A DNA stretch of 64,000 nucleotides from Streptomyces sp. NRRL S-340 (GTDB taxonomy: Bacteria > Actinomycetota > Actinomycetes > Streptomycetales > Streptomycetaceae): positions 62,001 through 126,000 of the forward strand of contig NZ_JOIY01000004.1 in assembly GCF_000720185.1 (NCBI RefSeq). Direction: 5' to 3'. Within the stretch, counting starts at the first letter, position 1. Each line of letters opens with the position of its first letter. The notes under the pieces were generated by a model. The model did no database searches and was not told the DNA's origin. It saw only the letters and a program-made list of their open reading frames with translations. Shown in pieces: positions 12,872-23,816 of the stretch. Made by a program: the position numbers and the translations under genes.

Positions 12872-14266
12872 TCAGCGCGACGTTCCGGCTTTGCGCCCGT
12901 CGAGGACACGCGAACGGGGTCCCACGGCGGTCGCGCCGTTGACTCCCGCCACCGTGGCCGCGACCGGCTCGGGGCTGTCCTGCGCACCGCAGGCCCCCAC
13001 GGCCTCCTCGGTCCCCTCCGCCTCGGCGGCCCCGGCGGCGGCCGGTGCGGACGTCCCCGCACGGGCGCCCTCGGCCGGTGCCACGGTCCCCCGGCGGCGA
13101 CGGCGCCGGTAGCGCGGCGGCACGAACTGCTCCGCCCAGTGCGGGGCGCGCGGGGTGAAGCGCGGCAGCAGCAGCAGGACGAGCCCGAGGAAGCTGAGCA
13201 GCACGATCCCGAGCACGATCCACATCGAGGCCGAGTTGACCGAGTAGCCGAGCGCGCCGAAGCCGATCAGCGCCGCCCAGAAGTACATGATCAGCACGGC
13301 CCGGCTGTGCGAGTGGCCGATCTGGAGCAGCCGGTGGTGCAGGTGGCCGCGGTCGGCGGCGAACGGCGACTGGCCGCGCCAGGTGCGGCGCACCACCGCG
13401 AAGACGAAGTCGGAGGCCGGGATCGCGATGATCGTCAGCGGCATGAGCAGCGGGATGTAGACGGGCACCATCTGGTGCACGGCGTTGCGCTCGGAGCCGG
13501 AGAACAGCTTCATCACGTCCGGGTCGACCTGCCCGGTCACCGAGATCGCGCCGGCCGCGAGGACCAGACCGATCAGCATCGAGCCCGAGTCGCCCATGAA
13601 GATCCGCGCGGGGTGCATGTTGTGTGGCAGGAAACCCAGGCACATGCCCATCAGGACGGCCGCGAAGAGGGTGGCCGGGGCCGCGGCCTCGATGCCGTAC
13701 GAGTACCAGATCCGGTAGGCGTACATGAAGAACGCGGCGGCGGCGATGCACACCATGCCGGCGGCGAGACCGTCGAGGCCGTCGACGAAGTTGACCGCGT
13801 TGATCGTGATCACGACGAGGGCCACGGTCAGCAGGGTGCCCTGCCACTGGGTGAGCGCCACCGTGCCCACACCCGGCACCGGCAGCCACAGGATCGTCAG
13901 CCCCTGCATGACCATCACACCGGCGGCGATCATCTGGCCGCCCAGCTTGATCAGGGCGTCGATCTCGAACTTGTCGTCCAGGACACCGATCAGCCAGATC
14001 AGCGCGGCACCCGACAGCAGCGCGCGCGGTTCGTTCGACTTCTCGAAGACCTCGTTGAGGTTGGTGAGGTGGTCGGCGACCAGCAGGCCCGCGCACATGC
14101 CGAAGAACATCGCGATCCCGCCGAGCCGCGGAGTGGGTTCCCGGTGCACGTCACGCGCCCGGATCTCCGGCATCGCCCCCGCCACGATCGCGAACTTGCG
14201 CACCGGCCCGGTCAGCAGGTACGTCACCGCGGCCGTGATGCAGAGCGTCAGCAGGTATTCACGCAC
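12872..14266 (-). CDS. WecA/TagO-type polyprenyl-phosphate GlcNAc-1-P transferase
   Basis: MraY/WecA superfamily integral membrane enzyme (464 residues) that moves a sugar-1-phosphate from a UDP-sugar onto undecaprenyl phosphate, the first step of wall-polymer or arabinogalactan-like glycan assembly. Diagnostic motifs are present: the first Asp pair in GVLDDKFE, NAVNFVDGLDGLAAG, MGDSGSMLIG, and the cytoplasmic His box RGHLHHRLLQ typical of WecA/TagO rather than MraY. About ten helices precede a 70-residue Ala/Gly/Arg-rich cytoplasmic tail. The GTG at 14266 is preferred (GGGGA upstream, then REYLLTLCIT), although the frame stays open to 14305. It lies just upstream of atpI in the same direction. 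Confidence 0.9.
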   Translation of the reverse strand: MREYLLTLCITAAVTYLLTGPVRKFAIVAGAMPEIRARDVHREPTPRLGGIAMFFGMCAGLLVADHLTNLNEVFEKSNEPRALLSGAALIWLIGVLDDKFEIDALIKLGGQMIAAGVMVMQGLTILWLPVPGVGTVALTQWQGTLLTVALVVITINAVNFVDGLDGLAAGMVCIAAAAFFMYAYRIWYSYGIEAAAPATLFAAVLMGMCLGFLPHNMHPARIFMGDSGSMLIGLVLAAGAISVTGQVDPDVMKLFSGSERNAVHQMVPVYIPLLMPLTIIAIPASDFVFAVVRRTWRGQSPFAADRGHLHHRLLQIGHSHSRAVLIMYFWAALIGFGALGYSVNSASMWIVLGIVLLSFLGLVLLLLPRFTPRAPHWAEQFVPPRYRRRRRRGTVAPAEGARAGTSAPAAAGAAEAEGTEEAVGACGAQDSPEPVAATVAGVNGATAVGPRSRVLDGRKAGTSR

Positions 14267-14471
14267 AGGCTTCCCCACAGGTCTCGCTGGCCATCTCAGC
14301 CTCACACCCTAGCGACGCGAGCATATGTATGGGGACTTCCGGGTAGCGACGATGGTTGCACATACGGCTGTGCGCGGGCTCCGCACGGGTCCGCGTCTGC
14401 CCCCGCTCGGCCCTTTCACCCCGTACGAGCCCTCGGTACAGGCCCTGCTCGGCCCGCCCGCACGGCCCGCG

Positions 14472-15710
14472 TCAGCCCGGATACGGGGGGAACGCGGCGG
14501 TGAGTTCGCGCACGTCCTCCCGCGCCCGCGCGCCGTCCAGCTCCCCGCGCAGCACCTTGCCGAGCAGCACCGCGATCCGCGCCATCTCCTCCTGCCCCAT
14601 GCCCTGCGTGGTCACCGCGGCCGTGCCCAGGCGCAGCCCGCGGGCGCCGGAGTGCGGCAGCGCGCAGCAGTCCAGCACGATCCCGGCGGCGGCCAGCCGC
14701 CCGCGCGCGGTGCGCCCGTCGACACCGAGCGGCGCCGGGTCGGCGGTGATCAGGTGGGTGTCGGTGCCGCCGGTGGTCACGGCCAGTCCCTCCGCGGCCA
14801 GGTACGCCGCCAGCACGCGCGCGTTGGCGACCACCTGGTGGGCGTAGGCGCCGAACGCCGGGGTGGCCGCCTCGCCGAACGCCACCGCCTTCGCCGCGAT
14901 GGTGTGCATCTGGGCGCCGCCCTGGGTGAACGGGAACACCGCCCGGTCCACCCGCTCGGCCAGCTCGCTCCCGCACAGGATCATCCCGCCGCGCGGCCCG
15001 CGCAGCACCTTGTGGGTGGTGGCGCACACCACGTCGGCGTACGGCACCGGGCTGGGCGCCGCTCCCCCGGCGACCAGCCCCATCGGGTGCGCGGCGTCGG
15101 CGATCAGATAGGCGCCGACCTCGTCGGCGACCGAGCGGAAGAAGGCGTGGTCGATGTGGCGCGGGTAGGCGATCGACCCGCACACGATCGCCTTGGGCCG
15201 GTGCGTACGGGCCAGCGCGCGCACCTGCTGGTGGTCGATGAGCCCGCTCTCGGCGTCCACGCCGTAGCCGACGAAGTCGAACCAGCGCCCGGAGAAGTTC
15301 GCGGGCGAACCGTGGGTGAGGTGGCCGCCGTGCGGCAGGCCGAGGGCGAGCACGGTGTCGCCGGGCCGCAGCAGCGCCGCGTAGGCGGCCAGCACCGCGG
15401 ACGAGCCCGAGTGCGACTGGACGTTGGCGTGCTCGGCGCCGAAGAGCGCCTTCGCGCGCTCGACGGCGAGGCGTTCGGCGGCGTCGACGAGTTCGCAGCC
15501 GCCGTGGTGGCGGGCGCCCGGGTAGCCCTCCGCGTACTTGTTCGCCAGCGGCGAGCCGAGCGCCGCCAGCACCGCGGGCGAGGTGAAGTTCTCCGCCGCG
15601 ATCAGCTGGAGCGTCGTCGACTGCCGGGCCAGCTCCCCCAGCACGATGTCGGCCACTTCCGGGTCCTGCCGCCGCAGGACATCGGCCTCTAGGCCGGGGA
15701 TGACCGACAT
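14472..15710 (-). CDS. glyA: Serine hydroxymethyltransferase
   Basis: PLP enzyme (412 residues) interconverting serine and glycine with tetrahydrofolate. The PLP-lysine motif TTHKVLRGPRGG, the NYAEGYPGARHHGG-like substrate loop (NKYAEGYPGARHHGG) and LIAAENFTSP are intact. It departs somewhat from housekeeping GlyA: the usual DMAHxAGLVA is DAAHPMGLVAGG. Streptomyces generally carries a second, divergent glyA at this position, which this fits. It is transcribed alone or with the downstream tagO-like gene; the 205-base gap between them shows no obvious hairpin. Confidence 0.93.
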   Translation of the reverse strand: MSVIPGLEADVLRRQDPEVADIVLGELARQSTTLQLIAAENFTSPAVLAALGSPLANKYAEGYPGARHHGGCELVDAAERLAVERAKALFGAEHANVQSHSGSSAVLAAYAALLRPGDTVLALGLPHGGHLTHGSPANFSGRWFDFVGYGVDAESGLIDHQQVRALARTHRPKAIVCGSIAYPRHIDHAFFRSVADEVGAYLIADAAHPMGLVAGGAAPSPVPYADVVCATTHKVLRGPRGGMILCGSELAERVDRAVFPFTQGGAQMHTIAAKAVAFGEAATPAFGAYAHQVVANARVLAAYLAAEGLAVTTGGTDTHLITADPAPLGVDGRTARGRLAAAGIVLDCCALPHSGARGLRLGTAAVTTQGMGQEEMARIAVLLGKVLRGELDGARAREDVRELTAAFPPYPG

Positions 15711-15904
15711 GGTGGGCTCCGGACGGTCGACGGTGACGTACGTCCAATGTAGGCCCGCCCCGCGGGGGCCGCTCGGCCGTTACGCCTTCACGGGGACGGA
15801 CGCACCGGTGAGGCCCGGACGCCCGGGCGGCCCTCGGTGACCCGGCACCCGCCGGGGCCGGGCCCGTGCGGTGTCCCCGTCGCGCCGGCGCCGCGGTCCC
15901 GGAC

Positions 15905-15925
15905 GGCGCCGGCACCACCGGCGCC
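15905..15925 (-). terminator. Hairpin after phosphatase-like gene
   Basis: Perfect 8-bp GC stem (GGCGCCGG with CCGGCGCC) around five bases, starting 4 bases after the stop of the LMW phosphatase-like gene on the minus strand. It probably ends the prfA-prmC-sua5-phosphatase transcript. It has no T-run, as is common in Streptomyces. Confidence 0.6.
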
Positions 15926-15929
15926 GGGC

Positions 15930-16598
15930 TCAGGTCCGGGCCGGGACGCCGGTCAGGGCGGTGACGACCGGGTCCAGCGCCTCGTGTATCTCGTCGCCGA
16001 TGGAGCGGAAGAACGGCAGCGGGGCGCCGTAGGGGTCGTAGACCTCGTCCGCCTCCGCGTTCGGGGCCAGGAGCCACCCGCGCAGCGCCGCGGCGGCCCG
16101 CACCAGCGCCCGGGCACGCTCGACCACACCGTCCTGGAGCGGCGGCAGCGTGGCCGGGTCGATCGCCCTCACCAGCCGGGTGAACTCCTTGAGCGTGAAG
16201 GTGCGCAGCCCCGCCGAGTGCCCCATCGAGATCACCTGGGCCCGGTGGTCACGGGTCGCGGTGAGGACCAGGTCGGCGCGGATCACGTGCTCGTCCAGCA
16301 GTTCCCGGCCGGTGAAGCCGGAGGCGTCCGCGCCGAAGTCGGCGAGGACCGTCTCGGCGTTGGTCTCCATGGGCGCGCCCTCGTGGCCCCAGGTGCCCGC
16401 GCTCTCCACGATCAGACCGCCGCCGGCCGGGTCGCCGAGCCGGTCCGCCACGAAGTGCCGGGTCAGCCGCTCGGTGATGGGCGAGCGGCACACGTTGCCG
16501 GTGCTGACGTGGAGGATGCGGAAGGCCCCGCCGGGCAGCCCCGGCTGGGCCGGGATCGTCGGGATCACCGGCTCGTCCTTCCCGCCTATGCCACGCAT
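15930..16598 (-). CDS. LMW protein-tyrosine-phosphatase-like protein, catalytic Cys replaced by Ser
   Basis: Protein of 222 residues with the low-molecular-weight phosphatase fold: a P-loop-like VSTGNVCRSP at about 31-40, SAGTWG at 67-71, and the general-acid region YDPYG at about 187-191. In the family the P-loop is C-x-G-N-x-C-R-S, and the first Cys is the nucleophile. Here that position (residue 32) is Ser, read directly as AGC, while the second Cys (37), Arg38 and Ser39 are kept. Activity as a classical phosphatase is therefore doubtful; a binding or scaffold role is possible. It follows the Sua5 gene by 52 bases. A 25-residue N-terminal extension precedes the domain, and the true start could be later than the ATG at 16598. 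Confidence 0.85.
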   Translation of the reverse strand: MRGIGGKDEPVIPTIPAQPGLPGGAFRILHVSTGNVCRSPITERLTRHFVADRLGDPAGGGLIVESAGTWGHEGAPMETNAETVLADFGADASGFTGRELLDEHVIRADLVLTATRDHRAQVISMGHSAGLRTFTLKEFTRLVRAIDPATLPPLQDGVVERARALVRAAAALRGWLLAPNAEADEVYDPYGAPLPFFRSIGDEIHEALDPVVTALTGVPART

Positions 16599-16650
16599 GG
16601 GGGTCCCCCCTGCGGGAACCGGTCCGTGAGCCCGGGGGTGTCAGGCGCCG

Positions 16651-17298
16651 TCAATTCGCCACCTCGAGGTCGGGTACGACCTTGCGCAGCTCCTCTGCCG
16701 ACAGCGCGCCCGCGCGCAGCAGCACCGGCACCGCGCGGCTGACGTCGACGATGGACGACGGCACGTTGCCGGGGGTCGGGCCGCCGTCGAGGTAGACGGA
16801 GACGGAGTCGCCGAGCATCTCCTGGGCGGCGTCGCAGGTCTCCGGCGCGGGATGGCCGGTGAGGTTCGCCGAGGAGACGGCCATCGGGCCGAACTCGTTG
16901 AGCAGTTCGATGGCGACCGGGTGCAGCGGCATGCGCACGGCGACCGTGCCGCGGGTGTCGCCCAGGTCCCACTGCAGGGACGGCTGGTGCCTGGCGATGA
17001 GCGTGAGGGCGCCCGGCCAGAACGCGTCCACCAGTTCCCAGGCCATCTCGGAGAAGTCCGTGACCAGCCCGTGCAGCGTGTTCGGGGAGCCGATGAGGAC
17101 GGGCGTGGGCATGGCGCGCCCGCGGCCCTTGGCGGCGAGCAGGTCGGCGACGGCCTCCGAGGAGAACGCGTCGGCGCCGATGCCGTACACGGTGTCGGTC
17201 GGCAGCACCACGAGTTCGCCCCGGCGGACGGCGGACGCGGCCTCGCGCAGACCCGTCGCGCGGTCGGTGGCGTCGTTGGTGTCGTATCGCCGTGCCAT
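16651..17298 (-). CDS. L-threonylcarbamoyladenylate synthase (Sua5/YrdC)
   Basis: 215-residue YrdC-domain enzyme that makes threonylcarbamoyl-AMP from Thr, bicarbonate and ATP for the tRNA modification t6A37. The family motif PTDTVYGIGADAFS, the KGRGRAMPTPVLIGS segment, and SSANLTGHPA are intact. No C-terminal Sua5 domain is present, so it is the short form. It sits between prmC (64-base gap) and the phosphatase-like gene, the usual prfA-prmC-sua5 order. Confidence 0.95.
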   Translation of the reverse strand: MARRYDTNDATDRATGLREAASAVRRGELVVLPTDTVYGIGADAFSSEAVADLLAAKGRGRAMPTPVLIGSPNTLHGLVTDFSEMAWELVDAFWPGALTLIARHQPSLQWDLGDTRGTVAVRMPLHPVAIELLNEFGPMAVSSANLTGHPAPETCDAAQEMLGDSVSVYLDGGPTPGNVPSSIVDVSRAVPVLLRAGALSAEELRKVVPDLEVAN

Positions 17299-17362
17299 TG
17301 TCAGCGGGCCTCCTCGTACACGTACTGCTGGTCTGAAGTCCTGGTGGTGGGCTGCGCCGGGC

Positions 17363-18244
17363 TCATGGCAGCGCCTTGCGGGCGGTGGCGAACCGCGGCC
17401 GGTTGTTGAGGTCGGGATGGTCGGCCGCGTCGGCCCAGCCCCGCTCCTCGGTGAAGATCCACGGCACCTGGCCGCCCTGCGTGTCGGCGTGCTCGATGAC
17501 CACGACACCGCCCGGACGCAGCAGCCGGTGCGCGGTGCGTTCGATGCCGCGGATCAGGTCGAGGCCGTCCTCGCCGGAGAACAGTGCCAGCTCGGGGTCG
17601 TAGTCGCGGGCCTCCGGGGCGACGTACTCCCATTCGGTCAGCGGGATGTACGGCGGGTTGGAGATGACGAGGTCGACCTGGCCGTCGAGGTCCGGGAAGG
17701 CGGTCAGGGCGTCGCCCTGGCGCAGGTCGACCCTGGACCCCTCGACGTTCTTGCGGGTCCACGTCAGCGCGTCCTCGCTCAGCTCCACGGCGTGCACGCG
17801 CGAGCGCGGCACCTCCTGGGCGAGGGCGAGGGCGATGGCGCCGGAGCCGGTGCACAGGTCGACGATGCACGGCTCGACCACGTCCATGGCGCGCACGGCG
17901 TCTATGGCCCAGCCGACGACCGACTCGGTCTCGGGCCGCGGCACGAACACACCGGGGCCGACCTGCAGCTCCAGGTAGCGGAAGTAGGCCCGCCCGGTGA
18001 TGTGCTGCAGCGGCTCGCGCTGCTCGCGCCGGGCGATGACCTCCCAGTACCGGGCGTCGAAGTCGGCGTCCTTCACGGAGTGCAGCTGGCCGCGCTTGAC
18101 GCCGTGCACGAAGGCGGCCAGTTCCTCGGCGTCGTTGCGCGGCGAGGGCACACCGGCGTCGGCCAGCCGCTGGGTGGCCTGCGCCACCTCCGCGAGCAGC
18201 ACGCTGCGGGGGCCTGGGGGTCGCCCCCCGGATTCTTGCTGCAC
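17363..18244 (-). CDS. prmC: Release factor glutamine methyltransferase
   Basis: SAM-dependent methylase (293 residues) that methylates the Gln of the GGQ motif in release factors. An N-terminal helical domain (about 15-95) precedes a Rossmann fold with the SAM loop VDLCTGSGAIALALA and the catalytic NPPYIP. The GTG at 18244 is supported by GGAGG 6 bases upstream. It is 164 bases downstream of prfA, whose product is its substrate. Confidence 0.95.
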   Translation of the reverse strand: MQQESGGRPPGPRSVLLAEVAQATQRLADAGVPSPRNDAEELAAFVHGVKRGQLHSVKDADFDARYWEVIARREQREPLQHITGRAYFRYLELQVGPGVFVPRPETESVVGWAIDAVRAMDVVEPCIVDLCTGSGAIALALAQEVPRSRVHAVELSEDALTWTRKNVEGSRVDLRQGDALTAFPDLDGQVDLVISNPPYIPLTEWEYVAPEARDYDPELALFSGEDGLDLIRGIERTAHRLLRPGGVVVIEHADTQGGQVPWIFTEERGWADAADHPDLNNRPRFATARKALP

Positions 18245-18408
18245 GCTGGTCCTCCGTGCTCGGTAACTACTCCGTGCGTCCGTACGTCCGCGGGTCCCTG
18301 CGCCCGCGCCTCGCGCGTCCGCGGGGCGCTACGGCGGTGGCGCCGGGCCCCGCGGGAGCGCCGGGCGGCCGCGCCCGCCTCACACCGTGGTGCCCCGCGG
18401 CCCGGGCC

Positions 18409-19476
<1,068 letters not shown>

Positions 19477-19520
19477 CTTGGGCTCCTGCTACTGCTGGGG
19501 GAGGGGAAGGGCGGACGACC

Positions 19521-19572
19521 AAAAACGCCGGTCCCGGGCGCGCCCCGGTGGGGGCACGGCCGTGGACCGGCG
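19521..19572 (-). terminator. Intrinsic terminator after rpmE
   Basis: On the minus strand a 9-bp stem (CGCCGGTCC with GGACCGGCG) encloses a GC-rich inner hairpin and is followed at once by TTTTT, a textbook rho-independent terminator that is rare in this GC range. It lies 12 bases after the rpmE stop and separates rpmE from prfA. Confidence 0.82.
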
Positions 19573-19584
19573 AAATGGGGCTCG

Positions 19585-19809
19585 CTACTTCTTGGAGCCG
19601 GCGGCAGCCTTGCCGAAGCGGGCCTCGAAGCGGGCCACACGGCCACCGGTGTCGAGGATCTTCTGCTTGCCCGTGTAGAACGGGTGGCACTCGGAGCAGA
19701 CCTCGGCCCGGATGGTGCCGGACTCGATGGTGCTGCGGGTGGTGAACGACGCGCCGCAGGTGCAGCTGACCTGCGTCTCGACGTACTCGGGGTGGATGTC
19801 GCGCTTCAA
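19585..19809 (-). CDS. rpmE: 50S ribosomal protein L31, zinc-binding form
   Basis: 74-residue ribosomal protein L31. The Cys residues of CTCGASF and of the [13 protein letters not shown] motif form the zinc site of the C+ type. The start is TTG at 19809, read as KRDIHPEYV at the N-terminus as in the family, with AGGAGA upstream. The longer open frame reaching in from upstream has no L31 similarity. It is probably monocistronic, given the U-rich terminator behind it. Confidence 0.94.
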   Translation of the reverse strand: MKRDIHPEYVETQVSCTCGASFTTRSTIESGTIRAEVCSECHPFYTGKQKILDTGGRVARFEARFGKAAAGSKK

Positions 19810-19967
19810 GGTGTCTCCTAGGTTCGGGAGGGCGCCGGGTCGCCGCCGCGGGATGCGGGGACGTGAACCGGGGCCGACGGACCAGTCTGCCAGGACTGGG
19901 GCCATCTCCCCAAACCGGGGGCCGGTGCGGAGTATTCCCCGCCGCACCCCGGCACGGCCCCGCGCCG

Positions 19968-21110
19968 CTACGCGCCGCTCACGACGCCCTTGGCCTCGCC
20001 GGTCGCCGTGCCCTCGGTGGCCGTCCTCGGGATCGGCCGGTCGTTCTTCAGGGCCGTCCAGACCTGGCGGGCCTTGGTCTCCTCGATGATCACGCGGTTC
20101 GGGTTGGCCGGGTCGTACCGGACCGGCATGGTGACCATGGTCATCTGCGAGGAGCTGATGCCCTTGAGGCCGTCGGCGAAGGAGATCAGGGAGTTCACCG
20201 AGCCGAGGTCGGAGTCGGTGGTGACGGCCTTGGTGGCGGTGTCGGCGAGGTCGTAGAGCTTCTTGGGGCTGGTGAAGACCCCGACGTGCTTGACCTGGTC
20301 GATCAGTGCCTTGACGAAGGCCTGCTGGAGCTGGATGCGGCCCAGGTCGGAGCCGTCGCCGACGCCGTGCCGGGTGCGGACGAGGCCGAGGGACTGCTTC
20401 CCGTCGAGGGTGTGGGTGCCCGCGGTGAGGTTCAGGTGGCTGTTGGGGTCGTGGATGGCCCTGGTCGTGGTGACCTGGACGCCGCCGAGGTCGTCGATGA
20501 GCTTCTGGAAGCCGCTGAAGTCGACCTCGAGGTAGTGGTCCATCCGGAGGCCGGTGAGCGACTCCACGGTCTTCACGGCGCAGGTCGCGCCGCCGGTGCC
20601 GTAGGACTCGTTGAACATCGCGTCGTGCGCCGCCGGGTGCGTGCCGCCCTTGGGGTCGGTGCACTCGGGGCGGTCCACGAGGGTGTCGCGGGGCACGGAG
20701 ACGACGCTGGCCTTCTTGTGGCCCTCGTACACGTGCACGATCATCGCCGTGTCGGAGCGGGCGCTGCCGTCGTCGGTGCCGCCGCCCAGCTTCCTGTTGC
20801 CGCCCGCGCGGGTGTCCGAGCCGAGGACCAGGATGTTCTCAGAACCGTTGTCGGTCTTGGAGGGCCGGTCGGTGCCGAGGGCCTGGTTGATGTCGACCGT
20901 CTTCAGGTTGCCGTTGAGCTTGAGGTACAGGTAGCCGGCACCGGTGCCGCCCAGCACCACGATGCCCGCCGCCGTCCAGGCCGTGGCCAGCAGGGCCTTG
21001 CGCCGCCCCGTGGGGGGCTTGCGACGGCGGCCCCCGGCGCCCTTGCGGCGGGTGCTGTCGGTGCGGGACTTCCCCGGTATGCCGGGGTCCGGTGTGCTCT
21101 GGGCGGACAT
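19968..21110 (-). CDS. LytR-CpsA-Psr (LCP) family wall polymer ligase
   Basis: Type II membrane protein (380 residues): a basic cytoplasmic N-terminus (about 1-42), one helix ([24 protein letters not shown]), and an extracellular LCP domain that transfers lipid-linked polymers to peptidoglycan. Family residues are visible: [11 protein letters not shown], the VSVPRDTLV arginine motif, and the [11 protein letters not shown] region with conserved Arg residues. An LCP gene between rho and rpmE is common in Streptomyces. ATG at 21110 with a GAGGAGC box upstream. No terminator is apparent between it and rpmE downstream. Confidence 0.92.
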   Translation of the reverse strand: MSAQSTPDPGIPGKSRTDSTRRKGAGGRRRKPPTGRRKALLATAWTAAGIVVLGGTGAGYLYLKLNGNLKTVDINQALGTDRPSKTDNGSENILVLGSDTRAGGNRKLGGGTDDGSARSDTAMIVHVYEGHKKASVVSVPRDTLVDRPECTDPKGGTHPAAHDAMFNESYGTGGATCAVKTVESLTGLRMDHYLEVDFSGFQKLIDDLGGVQVTTTRAIHDPNSHLNLTAGTHTLDGKQSLGLVRTRHGVGDGSDLGRIQLQQAFVKALIDQVKHVGVFTSPKKLYDLADTATKAVTTDSDLGSVNSLISFADGLKGISSSQMTMVTMPVRYDPANPNRVIIEETKARQVWTALKNDRPIPRTATEGTATGEAKGVVSGA

Positions 21111-21317
21111 GTGCTCCTCAGCTCTCGTATCCGGTCGGTTACCCCTTGGTGCCTGGGTCAGGCCCGGCCGGGTCGAAGCCGTACCGCACCATCGTCGCTC
21201 TTCACGGTCAGACGAGGTAACCGGGGCAAAGGTTGCACAGCGGCCCCCCGGCATGCTGTGGCGAAGCTCTCGTGCGCGCGGAGGCCGGGCCCTGGGGCCG
21301 CCGGGGCGCGTCCACGG

Positions 21318-21351
21318 CGAAGGGCCGCCCCCTGGCGGGAGCGGCCCTTCG
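21318..21351 (-). terminator. Terminator after rho
   Basis: Perfect 11-bp stem (CGAAGGGCCGC with GCGGCCCTTCG) with a 12-base loop, 17 bases after the rho stop on the minus strand. It separates rho from the LCP gene. Confidence 0.78.
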
Positions 21352-21367
21352 TGCCGTGCTGTGCGGA

Positions 21368-23392
21368 TCAGTCGCCGTTGCCGGGGGCCGGCGTCGTCTT
21401 CTGGATCTGCATCAGGAACTCGACGTTCGACTTGGTCTGCTTCATCTTGTCGAGGAGCAGCTCGATCGCCTGCTGCTGGTCGAGCGCGTGCAGCACCCGG
21501 CGCAGCTTCCAGACGATGCCGAGCTCCTCGGAGTTCAGCAGGATCTCCTCCTTGCGGGTGCCGGACGCGTCCACGTCCACCGCCGGGAAGATGCGCTTGT
21601 CGGCGAGCTTCCGGTCGAGCTTCAGCTCCATGTTGCCGGTGCCCTTGAACTCCTCGAAGATCACCTCGTCCATGCGGGACCCGGTGTCCACCAGGGCGGT
21701 GGCGAGGATGGTCAGCGAGCCGCCGTCCTCGATGTTGCGGGCCGCACCGAAGAAGCGCTTCGGCGGGTACAGGGCGGTCGAGTCGACACCACCGGACAGG
21801 ATGCGGCCGGAGGCCGGGGCGGCGAGGTTGTACGCGCGGCCCAGACGGGTGATCGAGTCCAGCAGGACGACCACGTCGTGACCCAGCTCGACCAGGCGCT
21901 TGGCGCGCTCGATGGCCAGCTCGGCGACGGTGGTGTGGTCCTCGGCCGGGCGGTCGAAGGTCGAGGAGATGACCTCGCCCTTGACCGACCGCTGCATGTC
22001 GGTGACCTCTTCCGGACGCTCGTCGACCAGGACGACCATCAGGTGGCACTCGGGGTTGTTGTGCGTGATGGCGTTGGCGATCGCCTGCATGATCATGGTC
22101 TTGCCGGTCTTCGGCGGGGCCACGATCAGACCGCGCTGGCCCTTGCCGATCGGCGACACGAGGTCGATGATCCGGGTCGTCAGCACGCCCGCCTCGGTCT
22201 CCAGACGGAGCCGGTCCTGCGGGTACAGCGGCGTCAGCTTGTTGAACTCCGGCCGCCCGCGGCCGTGTTCGGGCGCCATGCCGTTGACGGAGTCCAGGCG
22301 CACCAGCGCGTTGAACTTCTCGCGGCGCTCGCCCTCCTTGGGCTGGCGCACGGCACCGGTGACGTGGTCGCCCTTGCGCAGGCCGTTCTTGCGGACCTGG
22401 GCGAGGGAGACGTACACGTCGTTCGGACCGGGCAGGTAGCCGGAGGTCCGGATGAAGGCGTAGTTGTCGAGGATGTCCAGGATGCCGGCGACCGGGATCA
22501 GGACGTCGTCATCGGTGATCTGCGGCTCCTGCACGTCGTCGCGGCCACGGCGGCCACGGCGGTCGCGGTAGCGGCCGCGACGGCCGCGGCGCCCGCCGTC
22601 GAAGTCGTCGTCGTCCTGCGGGCCGCTACTGCGGTCCTGGCGGCCGCCGCCCTGCTGCTGGCTCTGCTGGCGCTGGCCCTGCTGGTCGTCGCCCTTGCCG
22701 CCACGGCGGTCCCGGTCACGGTCGCGGTCCCGGTCACGGTCGCGGCCGCGCTCGCGGCGGTCGCGCCGGCGGCCCTCGCCCTCGCCCGCGTCGCCCTTGG
22801 CGTCGCCCTGCTGCGGCTGCTGCTGGGCGGCGGCCTCGGCCTTCGCGTCGCCCTTCGCCTCGGCGGTGACGGTCTCCGGGCTGCCCGCCTCGGCGGTGGC
22901 CCGGCGCCTGCGCCGCTCGACGGGAGCGTCGTCTCCCCCGAGCTCTCGGCTTCGCTCGACCAGGGCGGGACCCCCAGCCGGCTGGCCGGGGATCTCGATC
23001 TGCTGCTGGGCCACGGCCTTCTCGGCCGGCGCCTCGGCCGACTTCTTCCCCGCGGCGCTGTCGTCGCCCGTGCGGGTGCGGGAGGTGGCGCGGCGCTTCG
23101 GCTTGGTCTCGGTGGCCTCGCCGGCGGCGGCCGCGGCCTTCGCGGGCGCGGCGCCCCCTGCGGCCTGCGCCTCCTTGATGACCTCGATCAGCTGGCTCTT
23201 GCGCATCCGCGCGGTGCCCCTGATGCCGAGGCCCGAGGCGACCTGCTGAAGCTCGGCCAGCACCATGCCCTCGAGGCCGGTACCGCGGCGCCGCCGGGAG
23301 CCGGCACCGGTAGCAGGCGCGGAGGCGTCCGTGGAGGGCGCGGCAGCGGTCTCCTCGACACGTGCGCCCATCAGATCGGTGGTGTCGCTCAC
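21368..23392 (-). CDS. rho: Transcription termination factor Rho
   Basis: Hexameric RNA-dependent ATPase that ends transcription, 674 residues against about 420 in E. coli. Order: a Rho_N helical domain (about 40-80, [15 protein letters not shown]), then a roughly 200-residue low-complexity basic insertion with RD, GGR and poly-Q tracts ([11 protein letters not shown]) typical of high-GC Gram-positives. The cold-shock RNA-binding fold ([17 protein letters not shown]) and RecA-like motor (P-loop [33 protein letters not shown]) follow. GTG at 23392 is chosen because AAGGA lies 6 bases upstream and the Rho_N domain follows closely; the frame remains open far upstream. Confidence 0.96.
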   Translation of the reverse strand: MSDTTDLMGARVEETAAAPSTDASAPATGAGSRRRRGTGLEGMVLAELQQVASGLGIRGTARMRKSQLIEVIKEAQAAGGAAPAKAAAAAGEATETKPKRRATSRTRTGDDSAAGKKSAEAPAEKAVAQQQIEIPGQPAGGPALVERSRELGGDDAPVERRRRRATAEAGSPETVTAEAKGDAKAEAAAQQQPQQGDAKGDAGEGEGRRRDRRERGRDRDRDRDRDRDRRGGKGDDQQGQRQQSQQQGGGRQDRSSGPQDDDDFDGGRRGRRGRYRDRRGRRGRDDVQEPQITDDDVLIPVAGILDILDNYAFIRTSGYLPGPNDVYVSLAQVRKNGLRKGDHVTGAVRQPKEGERREKFNALVRLDSVNGMAPEHGRGRPEFNKLTPLYPQDRLRLETEAGVLTTRIIDLVSPIGKGQRGLIVAPPKTGKTMIMQAIANAITHNNPECHLMVVLVDERPEEVTDMQRSVKGEVISSTFDRPAEDHTTVAELAIERAKRLVELGHDVVVLLDSITRLGRAYNLAAPASGRILSGGVDSTALYPPKRFFGAARNIEDGGSLTILATALVDTGSRMDEVIFEEFKGTGNMELKLDRKLADKRIFPAVDVDASGTRKEEILLNSEELGIVWKLRRVLHALDQQQAIELLLDKMKQTKSNVEFLMQIQKTTPAPGNGD

Positions 23393-23816
23393 GAAGGGTC
23401 CTTCCCTGGAGCGGACGTCGGCCTGTCTGGCTCGGCGACCGGTTGTGCTGTCCGGCTTCGGTCCTTGCTGTGTGGACCGTGCCGGGGCGGTGGTCCGCCA
23501 AAGCGGCGGAAGAGATATCTGGTGAGTGGCGCTGCCGCGACGAGCCGTGGCACCCGGTGTCACGTGGCGTGGTAGCACCGTTTCCGGAGCTCCCCCAGAG
23601 GGGGGATCCCCACCTGTGGACCGCTCAGCGTCCGCGTACGACGTACTGCCCGGATACGGCGTACGGAACACAGAGTGGCTTGGGGAGCTCCCGGAAGAAT
23701 GTTGGTCCCTGACTGGGACACGAAGCACCTCGCCATGGTGGGGTCGGGTGCAGACTTGAGATTAACACTACCGGATCCAACAAACATTCCCCCTCTCCAC
23801 ATCCGGCAATCGCGTG
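23393..23816 (-). promoter_or_regulatory. Long rho upstream region with pairing arms
   Basis: No gene recognised in these 424 bases between thrB and rho. The thrB-proximal end (about 23755-23810) is unusually AT-rich and probably holds the rho promoter. Two complementary segments, 23584-23595 (CCGGAGCTCCCC) and 23682-23694 (GGGGAGCTCCCGG), could fold the leader. rho is autoregulated through its leader in several bacteria; that this leader does so is inference. Confidence 0.45.

Noticed and set aside
14306-14471. Riboswitch upstream of or beside glyA
   Set aside because: The 5' side of glyA (15711-15904) has no tandem-aptamer glycine-type pattern that I can see; the 3' side is an ordinary spacer.
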